From: Anaerolineales bacterium
GTDB lineage: Bacteria > Chloroflexota > Anaerolineae > Anaerolineales > DRMV01
Length of the DNA stretch: 16,239 nucleotides
Direction: 5' to 3'
NCBI GenBank assembly: GCA_026985785.1
Contig: JALSPT010000040.1
Coordinates: 1 to 16,239 of the forward strand
Part shown: one piece after another, positions 5,697 to 11,816 of the stretch
Layout: each line of letters opens with the position of its first letter
Position numbering within the stretch: the stretch's first letter is position 1
Translations under genes and position numbers: made by a program
Notes under the pieces: model-generated
Told to the model about the DNA's origin: nothing
The model's database searches: none
The model's input: only the letters and a program-made list of their open reading frames with translations

Positions 5697-7730
5697 ATGG
5701 ACGCTCTCCGCCAAGCCGTCCGCAAAGCCCTGGCCGATGAGGCGCTGCAAGCGGCCCTGGACGCCAACGCCGAGCGCCGCCGCGCCGCCCGCGAGCGCGC
5801 CCACGCCACCCTGCCGGAGCCGTGGGAGGTCATGCGCGGCCGCGCCGCCGAGGTGCGCGCCGACATCCTCGCGCATTGGGACGAAGTGCTGACGCGCTTC
5901 GTCGCCCGCGCGCGTGCCAACGGCTTCATCGTGCACCAGGCCGCCGATGCCGCCGAAGCCCGCCGCATCATCTTAGACATCGTGGCCGCCCAGGGGCCTG
6001 CGCCGCGCCTGGTCGCCAAATCCAAATCTATGGTCACGGAGGAAATCGCCCTCAACGCCGCCCTGGAGGCCGCCGGGCACCGCGTGGTGGAAACCGATCT
6101 CGGCGAGTTCATCGTGCAGTTGCGCCACGAACGCCCGGCGCACATCATCACCCCCGCCGTGCACCTCCGCCGCCAGGAGGTGGCTCAAACCTTCCACGAC
6201 CTGCTGGGAATGCCCTACACCGAAGACGTCGCCGCGATGACCGCCACCGCCCGCCGCCACCTGCGGGAAGTCTTCCTCCAGGCCGACGTCGGCATCAGCG
6301 GCGTCAACTTCGGCATCGCCGACACCGGCGGCATCTGCATCGTCACCAACGAGGGCAACGGGCGCATGGTGACCACCCTGCCGCGGGTGCACATCGCGGT
6401 GATGGGCGCCGAGCGGCTGGTGCGCACGCCGGAGGACCTGGCGTTGATGCTGGAACTGCTGCCCCGCTCGGCCACCGGGCAGGATCTGACCGTCTACACC
6501 ACCCTGATCCACGGCCCGCGCCGGGCGGGCGAAGATGGCCCCGAGGAGCGGCATCTCGTCATCGTGGACAATGGCCGCCAACGCCTGGCGCAAACGCCTC
6601 TGGCCGACGCGCTGCGCTGCATTCGCTGCGGCGCGTGTCTGAACGCCTGTCCGGTGTTCCGCGAAATCGGCGGGCACGCCTATGTCGGACGCCATGGCGA
6701 ACCCACTCCCTACCCCGGCCCGATCGGCATCGTGATCTCGCCAGGGCTGTTCGGCTCCGAAAAATTCGGCAACCTGCCCTACCTCTGCACCCTGTGCGGG
6801 GCGTGCGCCGAAGCCTGCCCGGTGGAAGTGCCCCTGCCGGAACTCATCCTGCGCGCCCGCGCCCCCCAACCCGCCACTCGCCATTCGCCACCCGCTACTC
6901 GCCATTCGCTATTCGCTACTCGCCATTCGCTATTCGCTACTCGCCACGCCCCTCCTTTCCGCTCCTTTCTGGCGCTCTACGCCCGGCTTGCCACCCGTCC
7001 GCACCTCTTCCGCCGGGCACAACGGCTGTTGGCCGCCGCCACGCCCCTGTTGGCGCGCCTCTTGCCCATCCCCTTCCTGCAAGGGGTGGGGGTGAGTGAG
7101 GAAACAGGAATTGCGAATGAAGAATCAGGAATTACGAATGAGGAATTAGGGATAGCGAATGAAGAATCAGGAATTGCGAATGAGGAACCGCCATTCGCCA
7201 TTCGCCATTCGCAATTCGCAACTCGCAATTCGCCATTCGCCACTCGCCTCACCGCCCTCGACGGCGAAATCCTCCCCGCGCCCGACATGACCACCGCCGG
7301 AGAGGCCATCGTGCGCTTTTTGCAGCGTGAAGAGGTGACCGAGGTGCTGGCCTGGGCACCGGAGCACCTGCCCGCCGAGGTCACGGCAGCGCTGCAGCGA
7401 GCAGGCATCGCCTTTTGCCACGGCGAGCCCGCCGCCTGCCGGGTGGGATTGACCGGCGCGGCCCTGGGCATTGCCGCCACCGGCAGCATCGTGGTGCCCT
7501 CCGGCGCAGGCCGTCCCCAGGCCGCATCGCTGCTGCCGGAAATCCACATCGCCGTGCTGCGTCGCGGCGACATCGTGCCCGACCTGACCACGGCCCTCCG
7601 GCGGCTCGACCTGGCCGCCGCCGGGATGACCGCCATCATCACCGGCCCCTCCCGCACCGCCGACATCGAGATGACCCTCACCTTAGGCGTCCACGGCCCG
7701 CGACGGGTGGTGGTTGTGTTGGTGGGGTAA
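5697..7730 (+). CDS. lutB: Fused LutB-LutC lactate utilisation protein with repeat-derived linker
   Basis: The 677-residue product joins two subunits that are normally separate. Residues about 55-300 are the LutB LUD domain (KSKSMVTEEI, ETDLGEFIVQL, FGIADTGGICIVTNEGNGR). Residues 308-374 hold two 4Fe-4S motifs (C308xxCxxCxxxC318P and C364xxCxxCxxxC374P). Residues about 419-465 resemble the LutB helical tail. Residues about 520-677 form a LutC LUD domain (AALGIAATGSIVVPSG, LLPEIHIAV, ITGPSRTADIEMTLTLGVHGP). The linkers are low-complexity: RHSLFAT-type heptads at about 393-418, four GIANEES-type heptads at 471-498 and PFATR-type units at 499-518, all translated from short DNA repeats. The usual LutB C-terminal W...RDFP region was not found. 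AAAGGG lies 6 nt before the ATG. No separate lutC follows. Function should be L-lactate oxidation with LutA. Confidence 0.88.
   Translation: MDALRQAVRKALADEALQAALDANAERRRAARERAHATLPEPWEVMRGRAAEVRADILAHWDEVLTRFVARARANGFIVHQAADAAEARRIILDIVAAQGPAPRLVAKSKSMVTEEIALNAALEAAGHRVVETDLGEFIVQLRHERPAHIITPAVHLRRQEVAQTFHDLLGMPYTEDVAAMTATARRHLREVFLQADVGISGVNFGIADTGGICIVTNEGNGRMVTTLPRVHIAVMGAERLVRTPEDLALMLELLPRSATGQDLTVYTTLIHGPRRAGEDGPEERHLVIVDNGRQRLAQTPLADALRCIRCGACLNACPVFREIGGHAYVGRHGEPTPYPGPIGIVISPGLFGSEKFGNLPYLCTLCGACAEACPVEVPLPELILRARAPQPATRHSPPATRHSLFATRHSLFATRHAPPFRSFLALYARLATRPHLFRRAQRLLAAATPLLARLLPIPFLQGVGVSEETGIANEESGITNEELGIANEESGIANEEPPFAIRHSQFATRNSPFATRLTALDGEILPAPDMTTAGEAIVRFLQREEVTEVLAWAPEHLPAEVTAALQRAGIAFCHGEPAACRVGLTGAALGIAATGSIVVPSGAGRPQAASLLPEIHIAVLRRGDIVPDLTTALRRLDLAAAGMTAIITGPSRTADIEMTLTLGVHGPRRVVVVLVG
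6874..6950 (+). repeat. 7-bp tandem repeat array, unit CYAYTCG, about 11 units, within lutBC
   Basis: Consecutive 7-mers such as CCATTCG, CTATTCG and CTACTCG run from 6874 to 6950, the last unit degenerate. Three units make 21 nt, so the array reads as a seven-residue protein period (ATRHSLF) with no stop. It sits directly after the second 4Fe-4S motif region. Confidence 0.92.
7107..7190 (+). repeat. 21-bp tandem repeat array, four units, within lutBC
   Basis: Four 21-bp units (7107-7127, 7128-7148, 7149-7169, 7170-7190) encode GIANEES, GITNEEL, GIANEES and GIANEEP. The unit contains GAATTGCGAATG, the complement of the sequence in the neighbouring 7-bp array. Base composition is markedly more AT-rich than the flanking gene. 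Confidence 0.92.
7191..7246 (+). repeat. 7-bp tandem repeat array, unit CMAYTCG, eight units, within lutBC
   Basis: Eight 7-mers (three CCATTCG, then CAATTCG, CAACTCG, CAATTCG, CCATTCG, CCACTCG) start immediately after the 21-bp array. CATTCGCAATTC at 7206-7217 is the exact complement of GAATTGCGAATG at 7171-7182, so the two arrays can fold back on each other. Confidence 0.92.
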
Positions 7731-7758
7731 CCCTCACTCCTTGCGCCCCCGGTGTGTT

Positions 7759-9366
7759 ATGAACCGCGCCTCGCTTCCTCCCGAAACCTTTACCCAGGCC
7801 GTCCAGGCTCTCCAAGCCATCCGCGACGGCATGGACGTGATGACGGCCATCAAGCGCCACCCGCTGCCGCGGGGGCTGCTGAGCAAGAGCGCCTTGGTGG
7901 CGGCCTACCGCCGCCTGGTGGCCGAGGGCGTTTGGGAGGCCGACCCCGACCTGCTGGCGCGCATCCGCCTGAAGCCGGTGCGCTCGCTTTCGGGCGTCAC
8001 CGTGGTCACCGTGCTCACCAAGCCCTACCCCTGCCCCGGCGAGTGCGTGTTCTGCCCCGACGATGCCCGTATGCCGAAAAGTTACCTGCCCGACGAGCCG
8101 GGCGCCCAGCGGGCGCTGATGCACGCCTTCGACCCCTACACCCAGGTGCGCGCCCGCCTGGCCGCGCTGGAGGCCGTCGGCCACCCTACCGACAAAATCG
8201 AACTGCTGGTGCTCGGCGGCACGTGGACGGCCTACCCCAAGGACTACCAGACCTGGTTCATCCGCCGCCTGTTCGACGCCCTCAACGCCGACGATTGCCC
8301 TCCCGCCTGGCGGCAAGAAGGCGAATGCCGCGCCCCCGACCTGGAAGCCGCCCAGCGCCACAACGAAACCGCCCGTCACCGCAACGTCGGCCTGGTGGTG
8401 GAAACCCGCCCCGACCACATCACCCCCCGCGCCCTGCGCCGCCTGCGGGAACTGGGCGTCACCAAGGTGCAAATCGGCTTCCAGAGCATGGACGACCGCA
8501 TTTTGGCCCTCAACAAGCGCGGCCACACCGTGGAAGACAACCTGCGCGCCGCCGCGCTGCTGCGGGCGGCAGGGTTCAAAATCGTCGCCCACTGGATGCC
8601 CAACCTGCTGGGGGCGACGCCGGCAAGCGACCGCGCCGATTTTGCCCGCCTGTGGCAGGGCCTGTGCCCCGACGAACTCAAAATCTACCCCACCCAGTTG
8701 CTGCCCAACACCGAACTCCACGCCTTCTGGCAGCGAGGGGAATACACGCCCTATACCACCGAAACCCTGATTGACCTGCTGGCCGACTTGAAGGCCACCG
8801 TGCCGCCCTACTGCCGCATCAACCGGGTGATTCGCGACATCCCTTCCACGCACGTCGTGGCGGGGAACAAGCGCACCAGTTTGCGGCAGGATGTGCTCGC
8901 CGAGATGGCGCGCCGCGGCACCCGTTGCCGCTGCATCCGCTGCCGCGAGGTGCGCGGCCAGCCCGTAAAGCCTGACCTGCTACGGCTGGAGGATTTCACC
9001 TACACCGCCGCTTACGCCGAGGAGCATTTCCTGCAATTCGTCACCCCCGACGACCGCTTGGCGGGCTTCCTGCGGCTTTCGCTGCCCCGCCCCGAGGCGC
9101 CGCCGGTGGGGATGGAAGCCGACCTGGCCGGCGCGGCCCTCATCCGCGAAGTGCATGTTTACGGCCAGTCGCTGCCGGTGGGGGCAGAGCAGCACGGCGC
9201 AGCCCAGCACATTGGCCTGGGCACCCGCCTGCTGGCCGAGGCCGACCGCATCGCCCGCACGGCGGGCTTCCGCAAGGTGGCCGTCATCGCCGCGGTGGGC
9301 ACGCGGCAGTATTACCTGCAACGGGGGTTTGTACGCGGGCAGTGGTATTTGATCAAAGCGCTGTAG
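7759..9366 (+). CDS. elp3: Elp3 family tRNA U34 carboxymethyluridine synthase (radical SAM plus GNAT)
   Basis: Elp3 builds the cm5U base of wobble uridine 34 in tRNA from acetyl-CoA through S-adenosylmethionine radical chemistry. The 535-residue protein has an N-terminal helical tRNA-binding part (1-80) and a radical SAM core with C92-x3-C96-x2-C99 (CPGECVFCP). Diagnostic Elp3 stretches follow (LVLGGTWTAYPKDYQ, VETRPDHI, VQIGFQSMDD, KIYPTQLL, DIPSTHVVAGNKRTSLRQD). A cysteine cluster C390-x-C392-x2-C395 may bind metal, and a C-terminal GNAT domain has the acetyl-CoA loop QHIGLG at 483-488. Bacterial Elp3 is best characterised in Dehalococcoides, where it works without other Elongator subunits; none is seen here. 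The start ATG lies 28 nt after lutBC and lacks a clear ribosome site; a TTG start at 7714, inside the lutBC end, is a less likely alternative. Confidence 0.93.
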   Translation: MNRASLPPETFTQAVQALQAIRDGMDVMTAIKRHPLPRGLLSKSALVAAYRRLVAEGVWEADPDLLARIRLKPVRSLSGVTVVTVLTKPYPCPGECVFCPDDARMPKSYLPDEPGAQRALMHAFDPYTQVRARLAALEAVGHPTDKIELLVLGGTWTAYPKDYQTWFIRRLFDALNADDCPPAWRQEGECRAPDLEAAQRHNETARHRNVGLVVETRPDHITPRALRRLRELGVTKVQIGFQSMDDRILALNKRGHTVEDNLRAAALLRAAGFKIVAHWMPNLLGATPASDRADFARLWQGLCPDELKIYPTQLLPNTELHAFWQRGEYTPYTTETLIDLLADLKATVPPYCRINRVIRDIPSTHVVAGNKRTSLRQDVLAEMARRGTRCRCIRCREVRGQPVKPDLLRLEDFTYTAAYAEEHFLQFVTPDDRLAGFLRLSLPRPEAPPVGMEADLAGAALIREVHVYGQSLPVGAEQHGAAQHIGLGTRLLAEADRIARTAGFRKVAVIAAVGTRQYYLQRGFVRGQWYLIKAL

Positions 9367-9387
9367 AGGACGTTTCGCCGCTTTCTC

Positions 9388-9416
9388 TTGACAAAAAGAA
9401 CTTTTTGCTATAGAAT
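9388..9416 (+). promoter_or_regulatory. Strong sigma-70-type promoter for the membrane protein-regulator operon
   Basis: Consensus TTGACA (9388-9393), a 17-nt spacer, and TAGAAT (9411-9416). Transcription should begin near 9423, giving a leader of about 43 nt before ATG 9466. This is the clearest promoter in the window. Confidence 0.88.
9392..9407. promoter_or_regulatory. Palindrome in the promoter spacer, possible operator
   Basis: CAAAAAGAACTTTTTG: 7-bp arms around AA, centred between the -35 and -10 boxes. A protein bound here would block RNA polymerase. AT-rich composition makes chance occurrence somewhat more likely than for the palindrome at 9418. Confidence 0.4.
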
Positions 9417-9417
9417 A

Positions 9418-9434
9418 ACTTTGTATTACAAAGT
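9418..9434. promoter_or_regulatory. Palindromic operator candidate over the transcription start
   Basis: ACTTTGTATTACAAAGT: two perfect 7-bp arms around ATT, starting 2 nt after the -10 box and covering the expected start site. The operon encodes its own small winged-helix regulator, which is the natural candidate to bind here and repress its own synthesis. Confidence 0.65.
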
Positions 9435-9465
9435 CCACTGCGCAAGAAAGAAACCAGGAGGCATA

Positions 9466-10038
9466 ATGTCCACAGTAACACCCGAAGAGGCCCGAGAAGC
9501 CCTGGAAGCGGTACGGACCACCGCCCGCCAGGTGCAGCGCACGCTGGCCAACGGCGGCGCGGCCTACTACCTTTTCGTTTGGGGAACGGTCTGGTTGTTA
9601 GGCTTTGGAAGCACTTACTTCCTCGGCGCGACCTCCCCCCTCAGCGGAATCATCTGGCTGGTGCTGGACGTGCTGGGTGTTGCCGCTTCGTTCCTCATCG
9701 GCTGGCGGATGAGCCAGCGCGTGCGCAGCCGCGTGGGGGTGCGCGTCGGCCTGTTCTGGCTGGCCTGGCTGGTCTATGCCGCCCTCATCGTGCAATTCGC
9801 CCAACCGACCACTGGCAATCAGTTGAGCCTGCTGCTTTCCTTGTTCGCCATGATGGGTTATGTCACCAGCGGGCTGTTGTTCGACAGCCGATTCCTCGTG
9901 GTTGTAGGGCTGATCGTGACGGTCTTCATCATCGCAGGCTACCTGTTCGCGCCGGCCATTTTCAACCTGTGGATGGCGATGCTGGGCGGTGGCAGCCTGC
10001 TCGCGGCTGGGGCTTATATCCAGCGCGCCTGGAGGTGA
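9466..10038 (+). CDS. Six-helix integral membrane protein of unknown function
   Basis: The 190-residue protein starts with a short charged helix (about residues 1-30), followed by about six hydrophobic segments near 33-54, 62-83, 93-111, 121-140, 144-163 and 166-185. It ends in a short basic tail. No catalytic or ligand motif is recognised. AGGAGG (9456-9461) lies 4 nt upstream of ATG 9466. It is the first gene of a two-gene operon with the winged-helix regulator, whose ATG comes 3 nt after this stop. Pairing of a small membrane protein with a dedicated winged-helix repressor is common in bacteria and suggests a role in an envelope or membrane response, but this is inference only. Confidence 0.8.
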   Translation: MSTVTPEEAREALEAVRTTARQVQRTLANGGAAYYLFVWGTVWLLGFGSTYFLGATSPLSGIIWLVLDVLGVAASFLIGWRMSQRVRSRVGVRVGLFWLAWLVYAALIVQFAQPTTGNQLSLLLSLFAMMGYVTSGLLFDSRFLVVVGLIVTVFIIAGYLFAPAIFNLWMAMLGGGSLLAAGAYIQRAWR

Positions 10039-10041
10039 GCG

Positions 10042-10329
10042 ATGTCCGACTTCGATACAATCATCCACCAACCCACCCGGTTGCGCATTATGGCGGCGCT
10101 GAACGCGCTGGGAGAGGAAAGTCAGATGGAATTCGGCGCACTGCGCGACCTGCTGGAAGTCACCGACGGCAACCTGGCCACCCACCTCCGCAAACTGGAA
10201 GACGCGGGCTACGTCCGCATCACCAAAACGTTCGTTGGCCGCCGCCCCCGCACCTACGTGGCCATCACCCCTACTGGACGGGCAGCCTTTGCCCAACACG
10301 TCCAAGCGCTACAAGAGATTTTGGGGTAG
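10042..10329 (+). CDS. Small winged-helix transcriptional regulator (HTH_34 / MarR-ArsR-like)
   Basis: This 95-residue protein is a single winged helix-turn-helix domain. The opening IHQPTRLRIMAALNAL is typical of this group. The recognition region VTDGNLATHLRKLEDAGYVRITK (about 39-61) is followed by a basic wing (FVGRRPRTYVAITPTGRAAF). No effector domain or metal-binding cysteines are present. It resembles the winged-helix DNA-binding family PF13601, whose members often sit beside small membrane protein genes. GGAGGTGA overlaps the stop of the membrane protein gene and lies 3 nt before GATG, so translation is coupled. It most likely binds the palindromes at the operon promoter (9392-9434) and autoregulates; that target is inferred from position. 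An intrinsic hairpin terminator follows at 10360. Confidence 0.9.
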   Translation: MSDFDTIIHQPTRLRIMAALNALGEESQMEFGALRDLLEVTDGNLATHLRKLEDAGYVRITKTFVGRRPRTYVAITPTGRAAFAQHVQALQEILG

Positions 10330-10359
10330 AAAGCCCTCGGACGACACCGCAAGCCCAGC

Positions 10360-10403
10360 AACGCCCCCTCGCGCAAAGGCAAAACGCGCAGAGGGGGCGT
10401 TTT
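10360..10403 (+). terminator. Intrinsic terminator after the winged-helix regulator gene
   Basis: AACGCCCCCTC (10360-10370) pairs perfectly with GAGGGGGCGTT (10391-10401), extended inward by GCGC/GCGC after one bulged base. Four T follow the G-rich arm (10400-10403). The U-run is short but the 11-bp GC-rich stem is strong. Confidence 0.75.
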
Positions 10404-10430
10404 CACTACGGGCAGAGGCGCTTCCCCAGG

Positions 10431-10436
10431 TATAAT
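10431..10436 (+). promoter_or_regulatory. -10 box placed for a leaderless transcript of the DUF2085 gene
   Basis: A perfect TATAAT ends 6 nt before ATG 10443, so transcription would begin at or within a base of the start codon. No Shine-Dalgarno sequence precedes the ATG (TATCCTC only). The -35 region is poor (ACGGGC at 17-nt spacing). Confidence 0.6.
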
Positions 10437-10442
10437 ATCCTC

Positions 10443-11228
10443 ATGCGCAAACCGTCCTGGCCATGGCTGGCAGCGGGAGCACTCCTGCTGGCGGGATGGC
10501 TGTACTTCACGCCGCCGGGGCTGCTGGGCAAGGCCGACGCCATAGCCTACGCCGTATGCGCCCGCAATCCGGCGCACTCTCCTTTTTTCGGCAGCCGCCA
10601 GATGCCGCTTTGTTATCGCGACACCGGGATGCACCTCGGCGCGCTGTTGACGTGGCTCTTCCTCGCCTGGCGAGCGCCGCGACATGGCCTTTTTCCGCGC
10701 GGCGCGGCGCGTTGGGGGCTCGGTTTGTTAGCCGCGTGCTTCGTCATCGATGGGGGCAATTCGTTCCTTCACGACCTGAGCGGTCACACCGTGCTCTATC
10801 CTCCCAACAATGTCTTCCGACTATTCACCGGCGCCGGGATGGGCATAGTCATCGGCGCGCTGCTTTACGCCGCTTTTCATCAAACCGTCTGGCGGCAATG
10901 GACGGCCCAACCAGCGCTAACCACCACCCGCCTGGTAGCCGCCTTCGCGCTGGTCGGCGCGGCCAGCGCCCTTGTGCTCAGCGGCAACCCCCTGCTACTG
11001 TACGTCGTGGCCTTGGTCACTACCGGCGATGTGGTCTTCTTGCTCACCCTGATCTACACCCTGTTCGGTATCGGCTTGCGACGCCGCGAAAACACCGCCC
11101 GCCGCTGGGGCGACCTGACCGGCACGCTGTTCGCCGGTTGGGTGGTGGCAATGGCACAGATCGCCCTGCTCGATGCTTTGCGGTTTGCCATGACCCATAC
11201 CTGGGGTGCTTTTCCTCTGCCCCGCTGA
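10443..11228 (+). CDS. DUF2085 family membrane protein
   Basis: A 261-residue protein with a signal-anchor-like first helix (6-24) and several further hydrophobic segments. The DUF2085 signature is clear near residues 36-66: AYAVCARNPAHSPFF, then PLCYRDTGMHLG, with C39, H45 and C57. Many relatives have a second cysteine where this protein has D60 (CYRDTG rather than CxRCTG), so only part of the cysteine set is present. The family's function is unknown; the conserved Cys/His/Arg residues at a membrane face suggest a ligand or metal site. The gene begins a probable three-gene unit with the DUF4126 protein (12-nt gap) and the nucleotidyl cyclase. Translation seems to start on a leaderless mRNA, given the TATAAT 6 nt upstream and absence of a ribosome site. 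Confidence 0.85.
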   Translation: MRKPSWPWLAAGALLLAGWLYFTPPGLLGKADAIAYAVCARNPAHSPFFGSRQMPLCYRDTGMHLGALLTWLFLAWRAPRHGLFPRGAARWGLGLLAACFVIDGGNSFLHDLSGHTVLYPPNNVFRLFTGAGMGIVIGALLYAAFHQTVWRQWTAQPALTTTRLVAAFALVGAASALVLSGNPLLLYVVALVTTGDVVFLLTLIYTLFGIGLRRRENTARRWGDLTGTLFAGWVVAMAQIALLDALRFAMTHTWGAFPLPR

Positions 11229-11240
11229 GGAGCACGGACG

Positions 11241-11792
11241 ATGATCTCCGGCCTGTTTTCGGCGTTCGGCCTCGCAGCCAGTGCCGGGCTGAACGCCTAC
11301 ATCCCCCTGCTGGTGATTGCCCTGCTGGCGCGCTATACAGACCTGCTGACGCTCACCCCACCATGGGACGCCCTCACCCACCCAGCCATCATCGGCTTGC
11401 TGGCGGTGTTGGCGGGCGTAGAGTTTTTCGCCGACAAGGTGCCCGCCATCAACCACGTCAACGACGCCATCCAAACCTTCGTCCGTCCTGTGGCCGGGGC
11501 CATAGCCTTCGCGGTGGGCAGCGGGGCAATCGGGCGCGCCCACCCGGTGCTGATGATGGCCGTGGGTTTGTTGGTCGCCGGCACGGTGCATGCCACAAAA
11601 AGCCTGGCCGTGCGTCCGGCGGTTACCCTCGCCACGGGCGGCGCGGGGCATACACCGGTGAGCATCGCCGAAGATTTCCTGGCCACCACGATTTCTTTGC
11701 TGGCGCTGTTGGTTCCCTTGCTGCTGGGGCTGGCAGCCTTGTTCTTGCTTGGGGTGGTTTGGTGGCGCTTTCGTCGCCGCCAAAGTGACTGA
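11241..11792 (+). CDS. DUF4126 family membrane protein
   Basis: The 183-residue protein shows the DUF4126 pattern: a small-residue-rich N-terminus (SAFGLAASAGLNAYIPLLVIALLARY), then a conserved acidic motif before the middle (GVEFFADKVPAINHVNDAIQTFVRPVAG, written here only as family landmarks around residues 61-85), and a Gly/Ala-rich membrane hairpin with AGTVHATKS. It has about five hydrophobic segments and a basic C-terminal tail (RFRRRQSD). The biochemical role of the family is not known. AGGAG lies 8 nt before ATG 11241 and partly overlaps the stop of the DUF2085 gene. The cyclase gene starts 24 nt downstream, so all three genes could share one transcript. Confidence 0.85.
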   Translation: MISGLFSAFGLAASAGLNAYIPLLVIALLARYTDLLTLTPPWDALTHPAIIGLLAVLAGVEFFADKVPAINHVNDAIQTFVRPVAGAIAFAVGSGAIGRAHPVLMMAVGLLVAGTVHATKSLAVRPAVTLATGGAGHTPVSIAEDFLATTISLLALLVPLLLGLAALFLLGVVWWRFRRRQSD

Positions 11793-11816
11793 CCTCCCAG
11801 TTTTCAGGCGGTCACC

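Noticed and set aside
6874..7246. Repeat arrays resembling a CRISPR
   Set aside because: Units are 7 or 21 bp, directly adjacent, with no spacers of unique sequence and no cas genes; the reading frame runs through them.
5697..7730. LutBC fusion as a missed stop or assembly error
   Set aside because: The frame is uninterrupted through all repeats into a complete LutC domain. Collapse or expansion of the repeats in assembly remains possible but would change length, not create the fusion unless frame were altered.
9418..9434. Intrinsic terminator of the elp3 gene
   Set aside because: The arms are AT-rich and weak, no U-run follows, and the site overlaps a consensus promoter start.
10360..10403. 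Operator for the DUF2085 gene
   Set aside because: The stem has an 11-bp GC-rich arm followed by four T and lies after a gene end, which fits a terminator better.
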